64,000 nt of DNA from Bradyrhizobium ivorense (GCF_900696085.1 NZ_CAADFC020000016.1:1-64000); one strand, 5' to 3'; shown: positions 17,427-25,917, counted from the first letter of the stretch. Made by a program: numbers and translations. The notes: generated by a model from the letters alone, not told the origin.

Positions 17427-17900
17427 ATGCCTCTTTACGAGCATGTCTTCCTCGCGCGTCAGGACGCGAGCACCCAGCAGGTGGAAGAACTGACCGCCCA
17501 GATGACGGGTATCGTCGAACAGGGCGGCGGCAAGGTCACCAAGACCGAGAATTGGGGCGTGCGCTCCCTCACCTACCGCATGAACAAGAACCGCAAGGCG
17601 CATTTCGTGCTGCTGAACATCGACGCGCCGTCGGCCGTCGTCAGCGAAATCGAGCGCCAGGAGCGGATCAACGAAGACGTCATCCGCTATCTGACCGTGC
17701 GCGTCGAAGAGCACGAGGAAGGCCCGTCGGCGATGATGCGCAAGGCCGACCGTGACCGCGAGCGTGACGACCGCGGCGGTGGCTTCCGCGGCGACCGCGA
17801 AGGCGGCTTCCGTGGCGACCGTGATCGCGATGGCGGCGGCTTCCGCGGCGATCGTGGCCCGCGCCGTCCGCGCGACGAAGACGCAGCGACCGAGGAGTAA
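17427..17900 (+). CDS. rpsF: 30S ribosomal protein S6
   Basis: Small-subunit platform protein that binds with S18. Start PLYEHVFLARQDAS and the S6 core (about 1-95) with ENWGVRSLTYRMNK are clear. Beyond the core is a charged tail of about 60 residues with FRGDR units in an Arg/Asp/Gly-rich setting, typical of extended alphaproteobacterial S6 proteins. ATG 17427 follows AGGAAAGG (17413-17420); that site can be masked by the upstream stem. Confidence 0.95.
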   Translation: MPLYEHVFLARQDASTQQVEELTAQMTGIVEQGGGKVTKTENWGVRSLTYRMNKNRKAHFVLLNIDAPSAVVSEIERQERINEDVIRYLTVRVEEHEEGPSAMMRKADRDRERDDRGGGFRGDREGGFRGDRDRDGGGFRGDRGPRRPRDEDAATEE

Positions 17901-17906
17901 AGAATC

Positions 17907-18146
17907 ATGGCTGACGCTGGTGCCCGCCGTCCGTTTTTCCGTCGCCGCAAGTCCTGCCCGTTCACGGGCGCGAATGCGCCGAAGATCGACTACAAGGATT
18001 CCAAGCTGCTGATGCGTTACGTCTCCGAGCGCGGCAAGATCGTGCCGAGCCGCATCACGGCCGTGTCCGCCAAGAAGCAGCGTGAACTCGCCCGCGCCAT
18101 CAAGCGCGCCCGGTTCCTCGGCCTCTTGCCCTACGTTATCCGGTAA
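17907..18146 (+). CDS. rpsR: 30S ribosomal protein S18
   Basis: 79 residues; basic, with the S18 signatures FFRRRKSCPFTG and KDSKLLMRYVSERGKIVPSRITAVSAKKQRELARAIKRARFLGLLPY (shown here as family landmarks). GAGGAG at the end of rpsF serves as ribosome site, 6 bp separating the genes. Works with S6 in platform assembly. Confidence 0.97.
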   Translation: MADAGARRPFFRRRKSCPFTGANAPKIDYKDSKLLMRYVSERGKIVPSRITAVSAKKQRELARAIKRARFLGLLPYVIR

Positions 18147-18154
18147 GCTTTCTG

Positions 18155-18180
18155 CGGCCGGCGGCGCGCGTCGCCGGCCG
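18155..18180 (+). terminator. GC-rich hairpin after rpsR (possible partial terminator)
   Basis: CGGCCGGCG/CGCCGGCCG 9-bp perfect stem with an 8-base loop, 9 bp after the rpsR stop, followed by TTCATCTTCA rather than a clean T-run. It could attenuate transcription into the DUF2232 gene and rplI, lowering their output relative to S6/S18. Confidence 0.45.
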
Positions 18181-18219
18181 TTCATCTTCATAAGGCTTCC
18201 GGGTCGTCCGGTTGCCGAT

Positions 18220-18263
18220 GGTTGGGGTTCTCCTGGCAGATTCTTCTGGCAGAACCCCTAACC
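18220..18263. repeat. Imperfect inverted repeat upstream of the DUF2232 gene
   Basis: GGTTGGGGTTCT (18220-18231) pairs with AGAACCCCTAACC (18251-18263), one bulged base, 19-base loop containing a short direct repeat CTGGCAGA. It ends 22 bp before the DUF2232 start codon. Possible translational or attenuation control. Confidence 0.5.
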
Positions 18264-18285
18264 GCTCAAGGGGGCGGGACAGCTG

Positions 18286-19254
18286 ATGATCGCGTTGCTC
18301 ATGATTGCAGTTGCTGCCGGCGCCGCGTCGGCGCTGATGTTCGCCTCGATCATCTCGGGCGCGCTGGTCTCGCTGCTGTTGTTCTATCTCGCACCGCTGC
18401 CGCTGATGGTCACTGCGCTTGGCTGGGGACCGCTCGCCGCCGCCGTCGGCGGCATCGCCGCGTCCGCGACCCTTGGCGCGATCTTCGGAATTCCCTATTC
18501 GATCGCCTTCGCCGTGATGGTCGCCCTGCCCGGCTGGTGGCTCGGCCATCTCGCGCTGCTCGGACGGCCGGTCGACCCCATGCCTGCCGGCAACACCGCA
18601 GCGCAGGTGCCGCCGGCGATCGAATGGTATCCGGTCGGTCGCATCCTGGTCTGGATCGCGGTCTTCGCCTTCATCACCACCACCGGCGCGCTGCTGACGC
18701 TCGGCGCCGATGCCGAGACGATTACCGCCGCGCTGCGCCGCGGACTGATCAAGGTCCTCAGTGCCAGCTCACAGCCGATCGGCGATGTCGAGCGGTTCGC
18801 CGACATGCTGGTGATCGTCGCACCGATCGCGGCGACCATCATCGCGATGGTCACGCTGACGCTGAACCTGTGGCTCGCCGCCAAGGTCACGCTGACGTCG
18901 GGCCGGCTCAACCGGCCGTGGCCGGAGCTGCGCGCGACCGTGCTGCCGCCGATGACGCTGGTCGCGCTGCTGGTGGCGATCGCGCTCAGCTTCGTGGGCG
19001 GCATCGTCGCCATCCTGGCGCAGATCGTCACCACCGCGCTGATGATCGCCTACGCGCTGATCGGCTTCGCCGTCCTGCACACGCTAACGCTGTCGATGGC
19101 GAGCCGGGGCTTCTTGCTGGCCGGCGCCTACACCGTCGTCGCCGCGTTCGGCTGGCCGATCATCGCGATGGTCGCGCTCGGGATTGCCGACGCCCTGTTC
19201 GGACTGCGGCAGCGCTTCCTGCAAACCAGGCCGCCGCCGCTGCCGGCGTCCTGA
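18286..19254 (+). CDS. DUF2232 (YybS-like) integral membrane protein
   Basis: 322 residues with about eight hydrophobic segments; begins MIALLMIAVAAGAASALMF and ends in a short basic tail. The DUF2232/YybS family sits between rpsR and rplI in many bacteria, matching this locus. Its biochemical role is unknown; some relatives are described as membrane substrate-binding components. A GGGGGCGGGA stretch precedes ATG 18286. Confidence 0.85.
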   Translation: MIALLMIAVAAGAASALMFASIISGALVSLLLFYLAPLPLMVTALGWGPLAAAVGGIAASATLGAIFGIPYSIAFAVMVALPGWWLGHLALLGRPVDPMPAGNTAAQVPPAIEWYPVGRILVWIAVFAFITTTGALLTLGADAETITAALRRGLIKVLSASSQPIGDVERFADMLVIVAPIAATIIAMVTLTLNLWLAAKVTLTSGRLNRPWPELRATVLPPMTLVALLVAIALSFVGGIVAILAQIVTTALMIAYALIGFAVLHTLTLSMASRGFLLAGAYTVVAAFGWPIIAMVALGIADALFGLRQRFLQTRPPPLPAS

Positions 19255-19305
19255 CATCAGATCAACCAGTGAAACTTGATACTTAGCATCTAAAGGAGAA
19301 CGAAA

Positions 19306-19908
19306 ATGGAAGTCATTCTGCTGGAGCGTGTCGCCAAGCTTGGCCAGATGGGCGAAGTGGTGCGCGTCCGTGACGGGTTCGCCCGCAATTTCCTCTTGAA
19401 GCGCGGCAAGGCGCTGCGCGCCACCGAAGCCAACCGCGCCAAGTATGACGGCATGAAAGCCGAGCTCGAGGCCAACAACATCAAGGCCAAGGGTGAGGCC
19501 GCCAAGGTCGCCGAGAAGATCGACGGCCGCGACATCGTCATCATCCGCCAGGCCTCCGAATCCGGCCAGCTGTTCGGCTCGGTGTCGGTGCGCGACATTG
19601 TCGCTGCGCTGGCCGCCGACGGCGTTACCGTCTCGCGCCCGCAGGTCTGGCTCGACACCCCGATCAAGGCGATCGGCCAGCAGAAGGTCACGATCGCCGT
19701 GCACCCCGAGGTCGAGGCCAACGTCACCGTGACGGTGGCGCGCTCCGCCGACGAGGCCGAGCGGATCAAGCGCGGCGAGGACATCTCGACCCGCCAGGAA
19801 GACCAGGACGCCGCCGCCGAGGCGCTGGCCGCCGCCGGCGAGTTCTTCGATCCGGAAGCCCAGCACGGCGACGAGGCCGAGCCGGCCCCGGCCGCCGAAG
19901 AGAAGTAA
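19306..19908 (+). CDS. rplI: 50S ribosomal protein L9
   Basis: L9 has an N-terminal rRNA-binding domain (MEVILLERVAKLGQMGEVVRVRDGFARNFL region), a long connecting helix and a C-terminal domain (FGSVSVRDI, VHPEVEANVTVTVARS). 200 residues, with an Ala/Glu-rich extension of about 45 residues beyond the E. coli length, common in rhizobia. AAAGGAGAA lies 5 bases before ATG 19306. Confidence 0.96.
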   Translation: MEVILLERVAKLGQMGEVVRVRDGFARNFLLKRGKALRATEANRAKYDGMKAELEANNIKAKGEAAKVAEKIDGRDIVIIRQASESGQLFGSVSVRDIVAALAADGVTVSRPQVWLDTPIKAIGQQKVTIAVHPEVEANVTVTVARSADEAERIKRGEDISTRQEDQDAAAEALAAAGEFFDPEAQHGDEAEPAPAAEEK

Positions 19909-19933
19909 GCGCCTCTTCATCGCTCCAACTCAA

Positions 19934-19958
19934 GCCCGGCCGATCAGGCCGGGCGTTT
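19934..19958 (+). terminator. Rho-independent-type terminator after rplI (also serves the converging thioesterase gene)
   Basis: GCCCGGCC-GATCA-GGCCGGGC (19934-19954), perfect 8-bp GC stem, followed by GTTTGATT. The loop contains the stop codon of the convergent thioesterase gene, so one hairpin probably ends both transcripts. Confidence 0.65.
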
Positions 19959-20405
19959 GATTCGTGCCGCCTGCGTGTCGTCGAGCATCGCGATCGACGC
20001 CAGCGCGGTCGCCGTGTGCTTCTCCTTGCCATCGATCACGCAGAACACGTCGGCCGCGACCACCGCGACCTGACGTCCCGGCTTGATCACGCGCGCCCGG
20101 CAGATCAGGCGATCGCCCGATGCCGGCGACAGCAGGTTCAACTTGTATTCCGCGGTCAGCGCCGGCTGGCCGCGCGAGGTCGCCGCCGCAATCGTGGTGG
20201 CGTTGTCGACCAGGAACGCGGTCACCCCGCCGTGAAACAGGCCGTGCTGCTGCAACAGCTCGGGCCGCCGGTCGACCGCGAGCGTGCAGGCGCCGCGCGA
20301 CAGCTCGGCCAATTCCGCGCCGACATGGCCCATGAACCCCTGGCGGCCGACATTGTCGCGGATCCGTGTCGCGATCGGCGCAAAGTCCGGATCGGTCTCG
20401 CTCAT
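19944..20405 (-). CDS. PaaI-family hotdog-fold thioesterase
   Basis: Likely acyl-CoA thioesterase, hydrolysing an (aryl)acyl-CoA. The hotdog motif HGLFHGGVTAFLVDNATTIAA is the PaaI-type active-site helix. 153 residues. ATG 20405 overlaps the stop of the upstream TetR gene (ATGA), so the two are translationally coupled and the regulator probably controls it. Substrate unknown. Confidence 0.88.
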   Translation of the reverse strand: MSETDPDFAPIATRIRDNVGRQGFMGHVGAELAELSRGACTLAVDRRPELLQQHGLFHGGVTAFLVDNATTIAAATSRGQPALTAEYKLNLLSPASGDRLICRARVIKPGRQVAVVAADVFCVIDGKEKHTATALASIAMLDDTQAARIKRPA

Positions 20406-21007
20406 GAGGTCCCTCCTGCCTGGTCCTGCGCACCGGGTGCAACCACCGCGCGGATCGCGCAGGCGATCAGCGTCTCCATTTGCTCGCGCGGATCGCTGCG
20501 GTCGCGGCCCGACAGATAGGCGCGGCAGAAGATCTGCGCCGGCCCGATGATCTGGCTGAAGAACAAGACCGCGCTCATCGGCAGCAATTCGCCGCGGGCG
20601 AGCAGCGGCGCACGCCAGCGCTCGATGCCCTCGGCGAGCCGCGAGTTCTGGGCACGCTGCTCGCCGCGCACCTCCTCGCCCCACTCGCTACGCGAAATCT
20701 CGAACAGGAAGCGCGCCTCGCGCCTGAAGGTCACGACCCAATCGAGATGGGCGCGGATCAGCCGCGCCACGCCCTCGCGCGCGCCGCAGCCCTCGTCGAC
20801 GGAGGTGATGATCGCGGCGTGGTAGCTCTGCAGGATTTCCAGGAACAGGGTGCCGGCAAGCTCCTTCTTCGAGGCGAAAAAGTGGAAGAAGCTGCCGTTG
20901 GAGGCGCGGGCGCGGGAGCGGATCTCAGCCACCGTCGCGCCCTCAAAGCCGTCGCGGTCGAACACCGCGAGCCCCGCTGCCAGCAGATCGTCCCGCGCTG
21001 TGGTCAC
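20402..21007 (-). CDS. TetR family transcriptional regulator (upstream of the thioesterase)
   Basis: 201 residues with N-terminal helix-turn-helix (FEGATVAEIRSRARASNGSF then FHFFASKKELAGTLF). The start is GTG at 21007 with AGGAGG about 8 bases upstream. Forms an operon with the PaaI thioesterase. A palindromic region at 21032-21051 lies in its promoter. The ligand is probably an acyl-CoA or aromatic acid, by context only. Confidence 0.9.
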   Translation of the reverse strand: MTTARDDLLAAGLAVFDRDGFEGATVAEIRSRARASNGSFFHFFASKKELAGTLFLEILQSYHAAIITSVDEGCGAREGVARLIRAHLDWVVTFRREARFLFEISRSEWGEEVRGEQRAQNSRLAEGIERWRAPLLARGELLPMSAVLFFSQIIGPAQIFCRAYLSGRDRSDPREQMETLIACAIRAVVAPGAQDQAGGTS

Positions 21008-21031
21008 TGGCCTCCTCCTGACTAGATGTCT

Positions 21032-21051
21032 ACTCTAGAGTTTTGCTCTAG
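21032..21051. promoter_or_regulatory. Candidate operator of the TetR-thioesterase operon
   Basis: ACTCTAGAGT (21032-21041) is a perfect palindrome and overlaps CTAGAG-TTTTG-CTCTAG (21035-21051). CTAG-rich sequence is rare in such genomes. It lies 25-44 bases upstream of the GTG start codon. Confidence 0.5.
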
Positions 21052-21098
21052 TATTGGTCAAGCGTCGGTGCCGGCTGAGATCGCTGGCCATTAGCGAG

Positions 21099-22109
21099 TT
21101 ACCTCGAGGTCGGGGGCTGCGGCGGTCCGACCGGCCCGGTGACCGCCGGGGGCGGCGGAGGCGGCGGCGCGGTGGCGGTGACCGGCGGCGGCGACGGGGC
21201 CGCAGCCGGCTCAGGCGCCTGCGCGGCCGAAGGCGCCTGGGTGACCGGGGGAACCGGATCGGAGCGCAGCGGGGCCGACTCGCTGCCGACGCTCTCCTTG
21301 GGCGCATCGACCTTGGCGCTGTCGGACTGGTCGACGGGCTTCGCCGGCTTCTCGGCCTCGCGCTTGTCCTCGCCCTTGGCGGACGTGTTGGCGGTCTGGC
21401 TCTTCGAATCGTCCTTGTTCGATTCGCTCTTATTGGATTCGTTCTTATTGGAGTCGTTCTTGGGCGCCTCGCTCTTGGCGCCCTCGTTCTTGGCGCCCTC
21501 GTCGGCCTTCGGCTCCTCGCTGGGCTTGCCGCGACGCCCGAGCTTCTGGCGCGACGGCCTGCCCTCGCCCGCGGCCGGCGTCTCGGGGCTGGCACCCTCA
21601 GGGGACGCCTCGCTCGGGCGCGCCATGCGCTTGCCGCGGCGACCGGGATGCTCGCCCTGCTGCGGCGTCAATCCATCGGCATCGGGTCTTGCAGCTTCTT
21701 GCGGCGCAGCGCCCTGATGCTGCCGGCGGCTCGGACGCTCCACCGGCTGCTCCGGCGACTGGTTGGCCTCCTGGCGGCCATCCCGCGCCCCCTTGGCTCC
21801 CTTGGCAGAGTCCCTGGTGTGATCCTTGGCCTGGTAGCGCGGGTCATTGGCGCCGTTCGAGATCAGGAAGGACGCCAGCACGCCGGCCATGTCGCTCGAC
21901 GTCGTGTAGTGCTGGCGCAGGAAACTCGGCAGCGAGCCGGCCGGCACCGACTTCAGGAGGCCGCGCGGGCTCTTGTGGCACACCGCGCAGGTGCCGGCGA
22001 AGATCTGGGACGGGCTTTTGCCGGCTTCGAGGTTTTGTGCATGCGCCGATCCGCCCATCAGGCCAATCAGAAGCGTCACCGTCGCCAGACTGAGGGCTCG
22101 GCTCAACAT
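21099..22109 (-). CDS. Exported single-CxxCH (cytochrome c-like) protein with long low-complexity tail
   Basis: Signal peptide (about 1-24, cleavage after AHA). A small domain (about 25-90) with one heme-attachment motif CAVCH at C41/C44/H45 follows, resembling a truncated c-type cytochrome. The remaining ~245 residues are disordered: charged, then Asn/Ser/Lys repeats (NKNESNKSESNKDDSK, coded by repeats around 21410-21460), then proline-rich. A methionine axial ligand is not obvious. Electron-transfer function is unproven; the tail may tether it in the envelope. Confidence 0.75.
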   Translation of the reverse strand: MLSRALSLATVTLLIGLMGGSAHAQNLEAGKSPSQIFAGTCAVCHKSPRGLLKSVPAGSLPSFLRQHYTTSSDMAGVLASFLISNGANDPRYQAKDHTRDSAKGAKGARDGRQEANQSPEQPVERPSRRQHQGAAPQEAARPDADGLTPQQGEHPGRRGKRMARPSEASPEGASPETPAAGEGRPSRQKLGRRGKPSEEPKADEGAKNEGAKSEAPKNDSNKNESNKSESNKDDSKSQTANTSAKGEDKREAEKPAKPVDQSDSAKVDAPKESVGSESAPLRSDPVPPVTQAPSAAQAPEPAAAPSPPPVTATAPPPPPPPAVTGPVGPPQPPTSR

Positions 22110-22368
22110 TCCCTTACGTCTCCAGATATCGGAAAAGTCGCCGCCCGCGCATAAGTCCGGCGGCGGCGGTGACCTTTTAGCTGATTGTGGCGCGAATGGA
22201 AGCGCATCCGTGACGCTTGCACTGAATTGTCACATTTCGGAATATCGGCTTTGACCCCAGCGCAATAGTGCATTCCAATTCCCTGCTTATGTTGCGTTTT
22301 GGGGACACATTGAAGCTCTCCAGCTTCGGTGGTGTCGGGTTGCAGCTTGCCGCTCCGTTGGTGTTTCG

Positions 22369-23622
22369 ATGGACCGATTGTTGCGATACTTCCTTGGGCG
22401 CTTTATCCGTCGCGGTTCGATCACGTTCACGACCGCGAGCGGTGCGACATTTGCCTGCGGTGACGGCACCGGCATACCGGTTGCCGCGCGTTTCGCCACC
22501 AGGGCAGCCGAGGCCCGCATTCTGCTCGATCCCGAGCTCTACCTCGGCGAAGCCTTCATGGACGGAACGTTCGTGGTGGAACAGGGCAGCATCGCCGATG
22601 TGCTCGCGGTGCTGATGGGTCAGGGCCCGTTCTTGCCGGACTTCGCCAAATTGCAGGGATGGCTGCGCTTTCTTGGACGGCGCGCCCAGCAGCTCAACGT
22701 GCGCGGCCGTTCCAGGAGCAACGTCGCCCGCCACTACGATCTCGACGGTCGCCTCTACTCGCTGTTCCTCGACGCCGACAAGCAATACAGCTGCGCCTAT
22801 TTCGAGACGCCGGATACCAGCCTGGACGATGCCCAGCTCGCCAAGAAGCGCCATCTCGCCGCAAAACTGCTGATCAAGCCCGGCCACCGCGTCCTCGACA
22901 TCGGTTCCGGCTGGGGCGGACTTGGGCTCTACCTCGCCGAGATGACCGGCGCCGACGTCACCGGTGTGACCCTGTCGACCGAGCAGTTGCAGATTTCCAA
23001 CGCCCGCGCCGCCGAGCGGAACCTGACGCGGTCGGCGCGCTTCCTGTTGCAGGATTACCGCGACATCCCCGGCCCGTTCGACCGCATCGTCTCGGTCGGG
23101 ATGTTCGAGCATGTCGGGGTGGCGTTCTACGAAACCTTCTTCAAGCGCTGCGCCGAGCTGCTCAGCGACGATGGCGTCATGATGCTGCATTCGATCGGCC
23201 GCTCGACCGGCCCGGACGTCACCAGCCCCTGGATCAGGAAGTACATCTTTCCCGGCGGCTACATCCCGGCGCTGTCCGAGGTCATGCCGGCGATCGAGAA
23301 GGCCGGCCTCTTGATCTGCGACATGGAGATTCTGCGGCTGCACTACGCCGAGACGCTGAAGGCCTGGCGCGACCGCTTCATGGCGCGGCGCGAGGAGGCC
23401 GTCCGGCTCTACGACGAGGCCTTCGCCCGGATGTGGGAGTTCTATCTGGCGGCGTCGGAGATGTCGTTCCGGATGCAGAACATGATGAACTTCCAGCTGC
23501 AGCTCACCAAGCGCCAGGGTGTCGTGCCGATCACCCGCGACTATATCGGCGGTGAGGAAGCCCGGCTGCGGCGCAAGGAAGCCAACGCCGCCAAGCCCCG
23601 GCTCCAGCTCGCCGGCGAGTAA
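22369..23622 (+). CDS. cfa: Cyclopropane-fatty-acyl-phospholipid synthase
   Basis: SAM-dependent methylene transfer to unsaturated acyl chains in membrane phospholipids. The SAM motif VLDIGSGWGGLGLYLA is at about 178-193. Further family landmarks are the downstream VTLSTEQ, SVGMFEHVG and the C-terminal region with WREDR-like and FQLQL segments. 417 residues, normal. It is isolated, with a 259-bp upstream region that probably carries its promoter. Together with the desaturase at 15.4 kb it suggests membrane-lipid tuning, but the genes are not linked. Confidence 0.95.
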   Translation: MDRLLRYFLGRFIRRGSITFTTASGATFACGDGTGIPVAARFATRAAEARILLDPELYLGEAFMDGTFVVEQGSIADVLAVLMGQGPFLPDFAKLQGWLRFLGRRAQQLNVRGRSRSNVARHYDLDGRLYSLFLDADKQYSCAYFETPDTSLDDAQLAKKRHLAAKLLIKPGHRVLDIGSGWGGLGLYLAEMTGADVTGVTLSTEQLQISNARAAERNLTRSARFLLQDYRDIPGPFDRIVSVGMFEHVGVAFYETFFKRCAELLSDDGVMMLHSIGRSTGPDVTSPWIRKYIFPGGYIPALSEVMPAIEKAGLLICDMEILRLHYAETLKAWRDRFMARREEAVRLYDEAFARMWEFYLAASEMSFRMQNMMNFQLQLTKRQGVVPITRDYIGGEEARLRRKEANAAKPRLQLAGE

Positions 23623-23645
23623 TCCCGATCGATATCTGAACCTGG

Positions 23646-23867
23646 CTAGTTGCGCAGGTTGTAGGCCGACCCGCAATGGGCGAAGCTGGCTGCAGGACGC
23701 GCCAGATGGGCCGACGTAGCGGCGACCAGCCAGGGATCGCAGGGAATCTCGCGGACCTCGGGAGAGGCCGCCTGCTCCATGGCATCGATCAGGTCCACGA
23801 GCCAGCGCCGGTCGAGGCCACTGGCCCGGCCGAGCTGATATCGCGATGTCTGAAACTCTCCTGCCAT
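23646..23867 (-). CDS. Possible small protein of unknown function (73 aa)
   Basis: Starts MAGEFQTSRYQLG, contains DRRWLVDLIDAMEQAASPEV and ends SAYNLRN. The helix-forming acidic segment and mixed composition look protein-like, and GGGAAG lies about 12 bases before ATG 23867. A longer form from GTG 23966 is possible. Family unknown. It could be a chance reading frame. Confidence 0.35.
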   Translation of the reverse strand: MAGEFQTSRYQLGRASGLDRRWLVDLIDAMEQAASPEVREIPCDPWLVAATSAHLARPAASFAHCGSAYNLRN

Positions 23868-24000
23868 CTGCGCCGTATCTTCCCTGAGCGGAGACAACCC
23901 GGAAACCGTCCGGTCGTTCCCGTGACCATGCCGCAAAGAAAATGCGGCGCGTGTGACCTGCTTCACAGAGGTCCGTTCCAGTCTGTCGTAGTGGTCCGGA

Positions 24001-24123
24001 ATGACCCGAGAAACGCACCCGACGATGTTGGACCCACAACGCGATATCGCGACCGACTACGCCCTGATTGCAACCGGTGTGGTGGCTGCCCTCATCGCCC
24101 TTGCCTTCCTCATTCTGGTCTGA
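24001..24123 (+). CDS. Possible 40-aa single-pass membrane peptide (Flp-pilin-like hydrophobic segment)
   Basis: MTRETHPTMLDPQRDIATDY, then a pure hydrophobic helix ALIATGVVAALIALAFLILV ending at the stop. The DYALIATG transition resembles the E-Y-x-L-I-A-x-G of Flp/Fap pilins, but there is no glycine processing site immediately before it and no pilus genes nearby. The ribosome site is weak. Confidence 0.4.
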   Translation: MTRETHPTMLDPQRDIATDYALIATGVVAALIALAFLILV

Positions 24124-24281
24124 GGAACCGACGCCAACAACCGCCGCACCATTGGATGGGTCCACCGGCCCTGCAAAAGGTTCAGGCTGCGTCGAAGTTT
24201 TGCCAACGCCATCGCTGACCGGCCGACACCGCGCCGGATTTCGGACACAACCCGTCAAGCGGAATGCATCCGGCCGTCCCG

Positions 24282-24307
24282 GATTCACACACCGCGTTGT
24301 GTGAATC
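24282..24307. repeat. 10-bp perfect inverted repeat upstream of dnaB
   Basis: GATTCACACA/TGTGTGAATC with a 6-base loop (CCGCGT), about 108 bases before dnaB. No T-run follows. Could be an operator or a leader hairpin of the dnaB transcript. Confidence 0.5.
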
Positions 24308-24414
24308 GTGCATAAGGCAGATCCGTCCTTTCGATTCGTGACGAGCTGGCGCTTGATCGCCGCCCCGCACCCGAAAATCGCAGTAACGACGAAATCAGAA
24401 GAATAAGCTCGTCC

Positions 24415-25917
24415 ATGGCCTTGATTGATTCGAACGTCCACAAGCTCGCCCCCGACACCGGAAGCCCGGCCTATCGGAGCGCACCGCACAACATCGAAGC
24501 GGAGCAGAGCCTCCTGGGCGCGATCCTGGTCAATAATGACGCGTTCTACCGGGTCTCCGACTTCCTCGAGCCAAAGCACTTCTTCGAGACCATCCACCAA
24601 ACGATCTACGAGACCGCGGCCTCGCTGATCCGGATGGGCAAGGTCGCCACCCCCGTGACATTGAAGACCTTCCTGCCGGCCGATACCGATCTCGGCGGCA
24701 TGACGGTTGGCCAATACCTCGCGCGGCTCGCCGCCGAAGCGACCACCATCATCAACGCGCAGGATTACGGGCGCACCGTCTACGACCTCAGCCTGCGCCG
24801 CGACCTGATCCGGATCGGCGAAGACATCGTCAACGTCGCCTTCGACGCGCCGGTGGATTTTGCGCCGCGCGCGCAGATCGAGGATGCCGAGCGGCAGCTC
24901 TATTCGCTGGCCGAGACCGGCCGCTACGACGGCGGCTTCCAGCGCTTCGCGCAGGCGCTGACGATTGCGGTCGACATGGCGGCGAAGGCGTTCCAGCGCG
25001 ACGGCAAGCTGTCGGGTATCTCGACCGGCCTGCGCGACCTCGACACCAAGATGGGCGGCCTGCAGCCGTCCGACCTCATCATCCTCGCCGGCCGTCCCGG
25101 CATGGGCAAGACCTCGCTCGCCACCAACATCGCCTACAACATCGCCAAGGCCTATGTGCCCGAGGTGCAGGCAGACGGCACCACCAAGGCGGTCAACGGC
25201 GGCGCGGTCGGCTTCTTCTCCTGCGAAATGAGCGGCGAACAGCTCGCCACCCGTATTCTCGCCGAACGCACCGGCATCCCCTCGAGCTCGATCCGCCGCG
25301 GCGGTATCTCGGAACTGGATTTCGAGAAAATCCGCGACTGCTCGATCGAGCTGCAATCGCTGCCGTTCTATGTCGACGAAACCGGTGGTCTCTCGATCTC
25401 GCAGCTCACCGCGCGCGCCCGCCGGCTGAAGCGCCAGAAGGGCCTCGATCTGATCGTGATCGACTACATCCAGCTCTTGCAGGGCTCCGGCAAGCGCGGC
25501 ACCGACAACCGCGTCCAGGAAATCACCGAGATCACCACCAACCTGAAGGCGCTGGCCAAGGAGCTGAACGTTCCGATCATCGCCTTGTCGCAGCTGTCGC
25601 GTCAGGTCGAAAACCGCGACGACAAGCGGCCGCAGCTCTCGGACCTGCGCGAATCCGGTTCGATCGAGCAGGACGCCGACGTCGTGCTGTTCGTGTATCG
25701 CGAGGAATACTACCTCCAGAACAAGGAGCCGCGGCCTGGCACCCCCGAGCACGCGACCTGGCAGGCCGAAATGGAGCGGGCGCTCGGCAAGGCCGAAGTC
25801 ATCATCGGCAAGCAGCGCCACGGCCCGACCGGCACCGTCGACCTGCACTTCGAAGCGAGCGTCACCCGGTTCGGCGATCTCGCGCCCGATGGTCAGGTTC
25901 CCGATCGCGGTTACTAA
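24415..25917 (+). CDS. dnaB: Replicative DNA helicase DnaB
   Basis: Hexameric 5'-3' helicase at the replication fork. The N-terminal primase-interacting domain (from PHNIEAEQSLLGAIL) is followed by the RecA-like domain with Walker A GRPGMGKTSLA (about 225-235), Walker B LIVIDYIQLL and the DnaB motif LSQLSRQVENR. 500 residues. No intein interrupts the motifs. The rplI-dnaB-alr-radA order is common in this group, though here alr and radA are separated by accessory genes. Confidence 0.97.
   Translation: MALIDSNVHKLAPDTGSPAYRSAPHNIEAEQSLLGAILVNNDAFYRVSDFLEPKHFFETIHQTIYETAASLIRMGKVATPVTLKTFLPADTDLGGMTVGQYLARLAAEATTIINAQDYGRTVYDLSLRRDLIRIGEDIVNVAFDAPVDFAPRAQIEDAERQLYSLAETGRYDGGFQRFAQALTIAVDMAAKAFQRDGKLSGISTGLRDLDTKMGGLQPSDLIILAGRPGMGKTSLATNIAYNIAKAYVPEVQADGTTKAVNGGAVGFFSCEMSGEQLATRILAERTGIPSSSIRRGGISELDFEKIRDCSIELQSLPFYVDETGGLSISQLTARARRLKRQKGLDLIVIDYIQLLQGSGKRGTDNRVQEITEITTNLKALAKELNVPIIALSQLSRQVENRDDKRPQLSDLRESGSIEQDADVVLFVYREEYYLQNKEPRPGTPEHATWQAEMERALGKAEVIIGKQRHGPTGTVDLHFEASVTRFGDLAPDGQVPDRGY

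Larger units (their letters stand above)
23623..24414. other. Intergenic region cfa-dnaB
   Basis: 792 bases without a confident gene. It holds two short possible genes (minus 23646-23867, plus 24001-24123) and a 10-bp inverted repeat (24282-24307). The dnaB promoter should be in the last ~150 bases. No RNA gene recognised. Confidence 0.6.
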
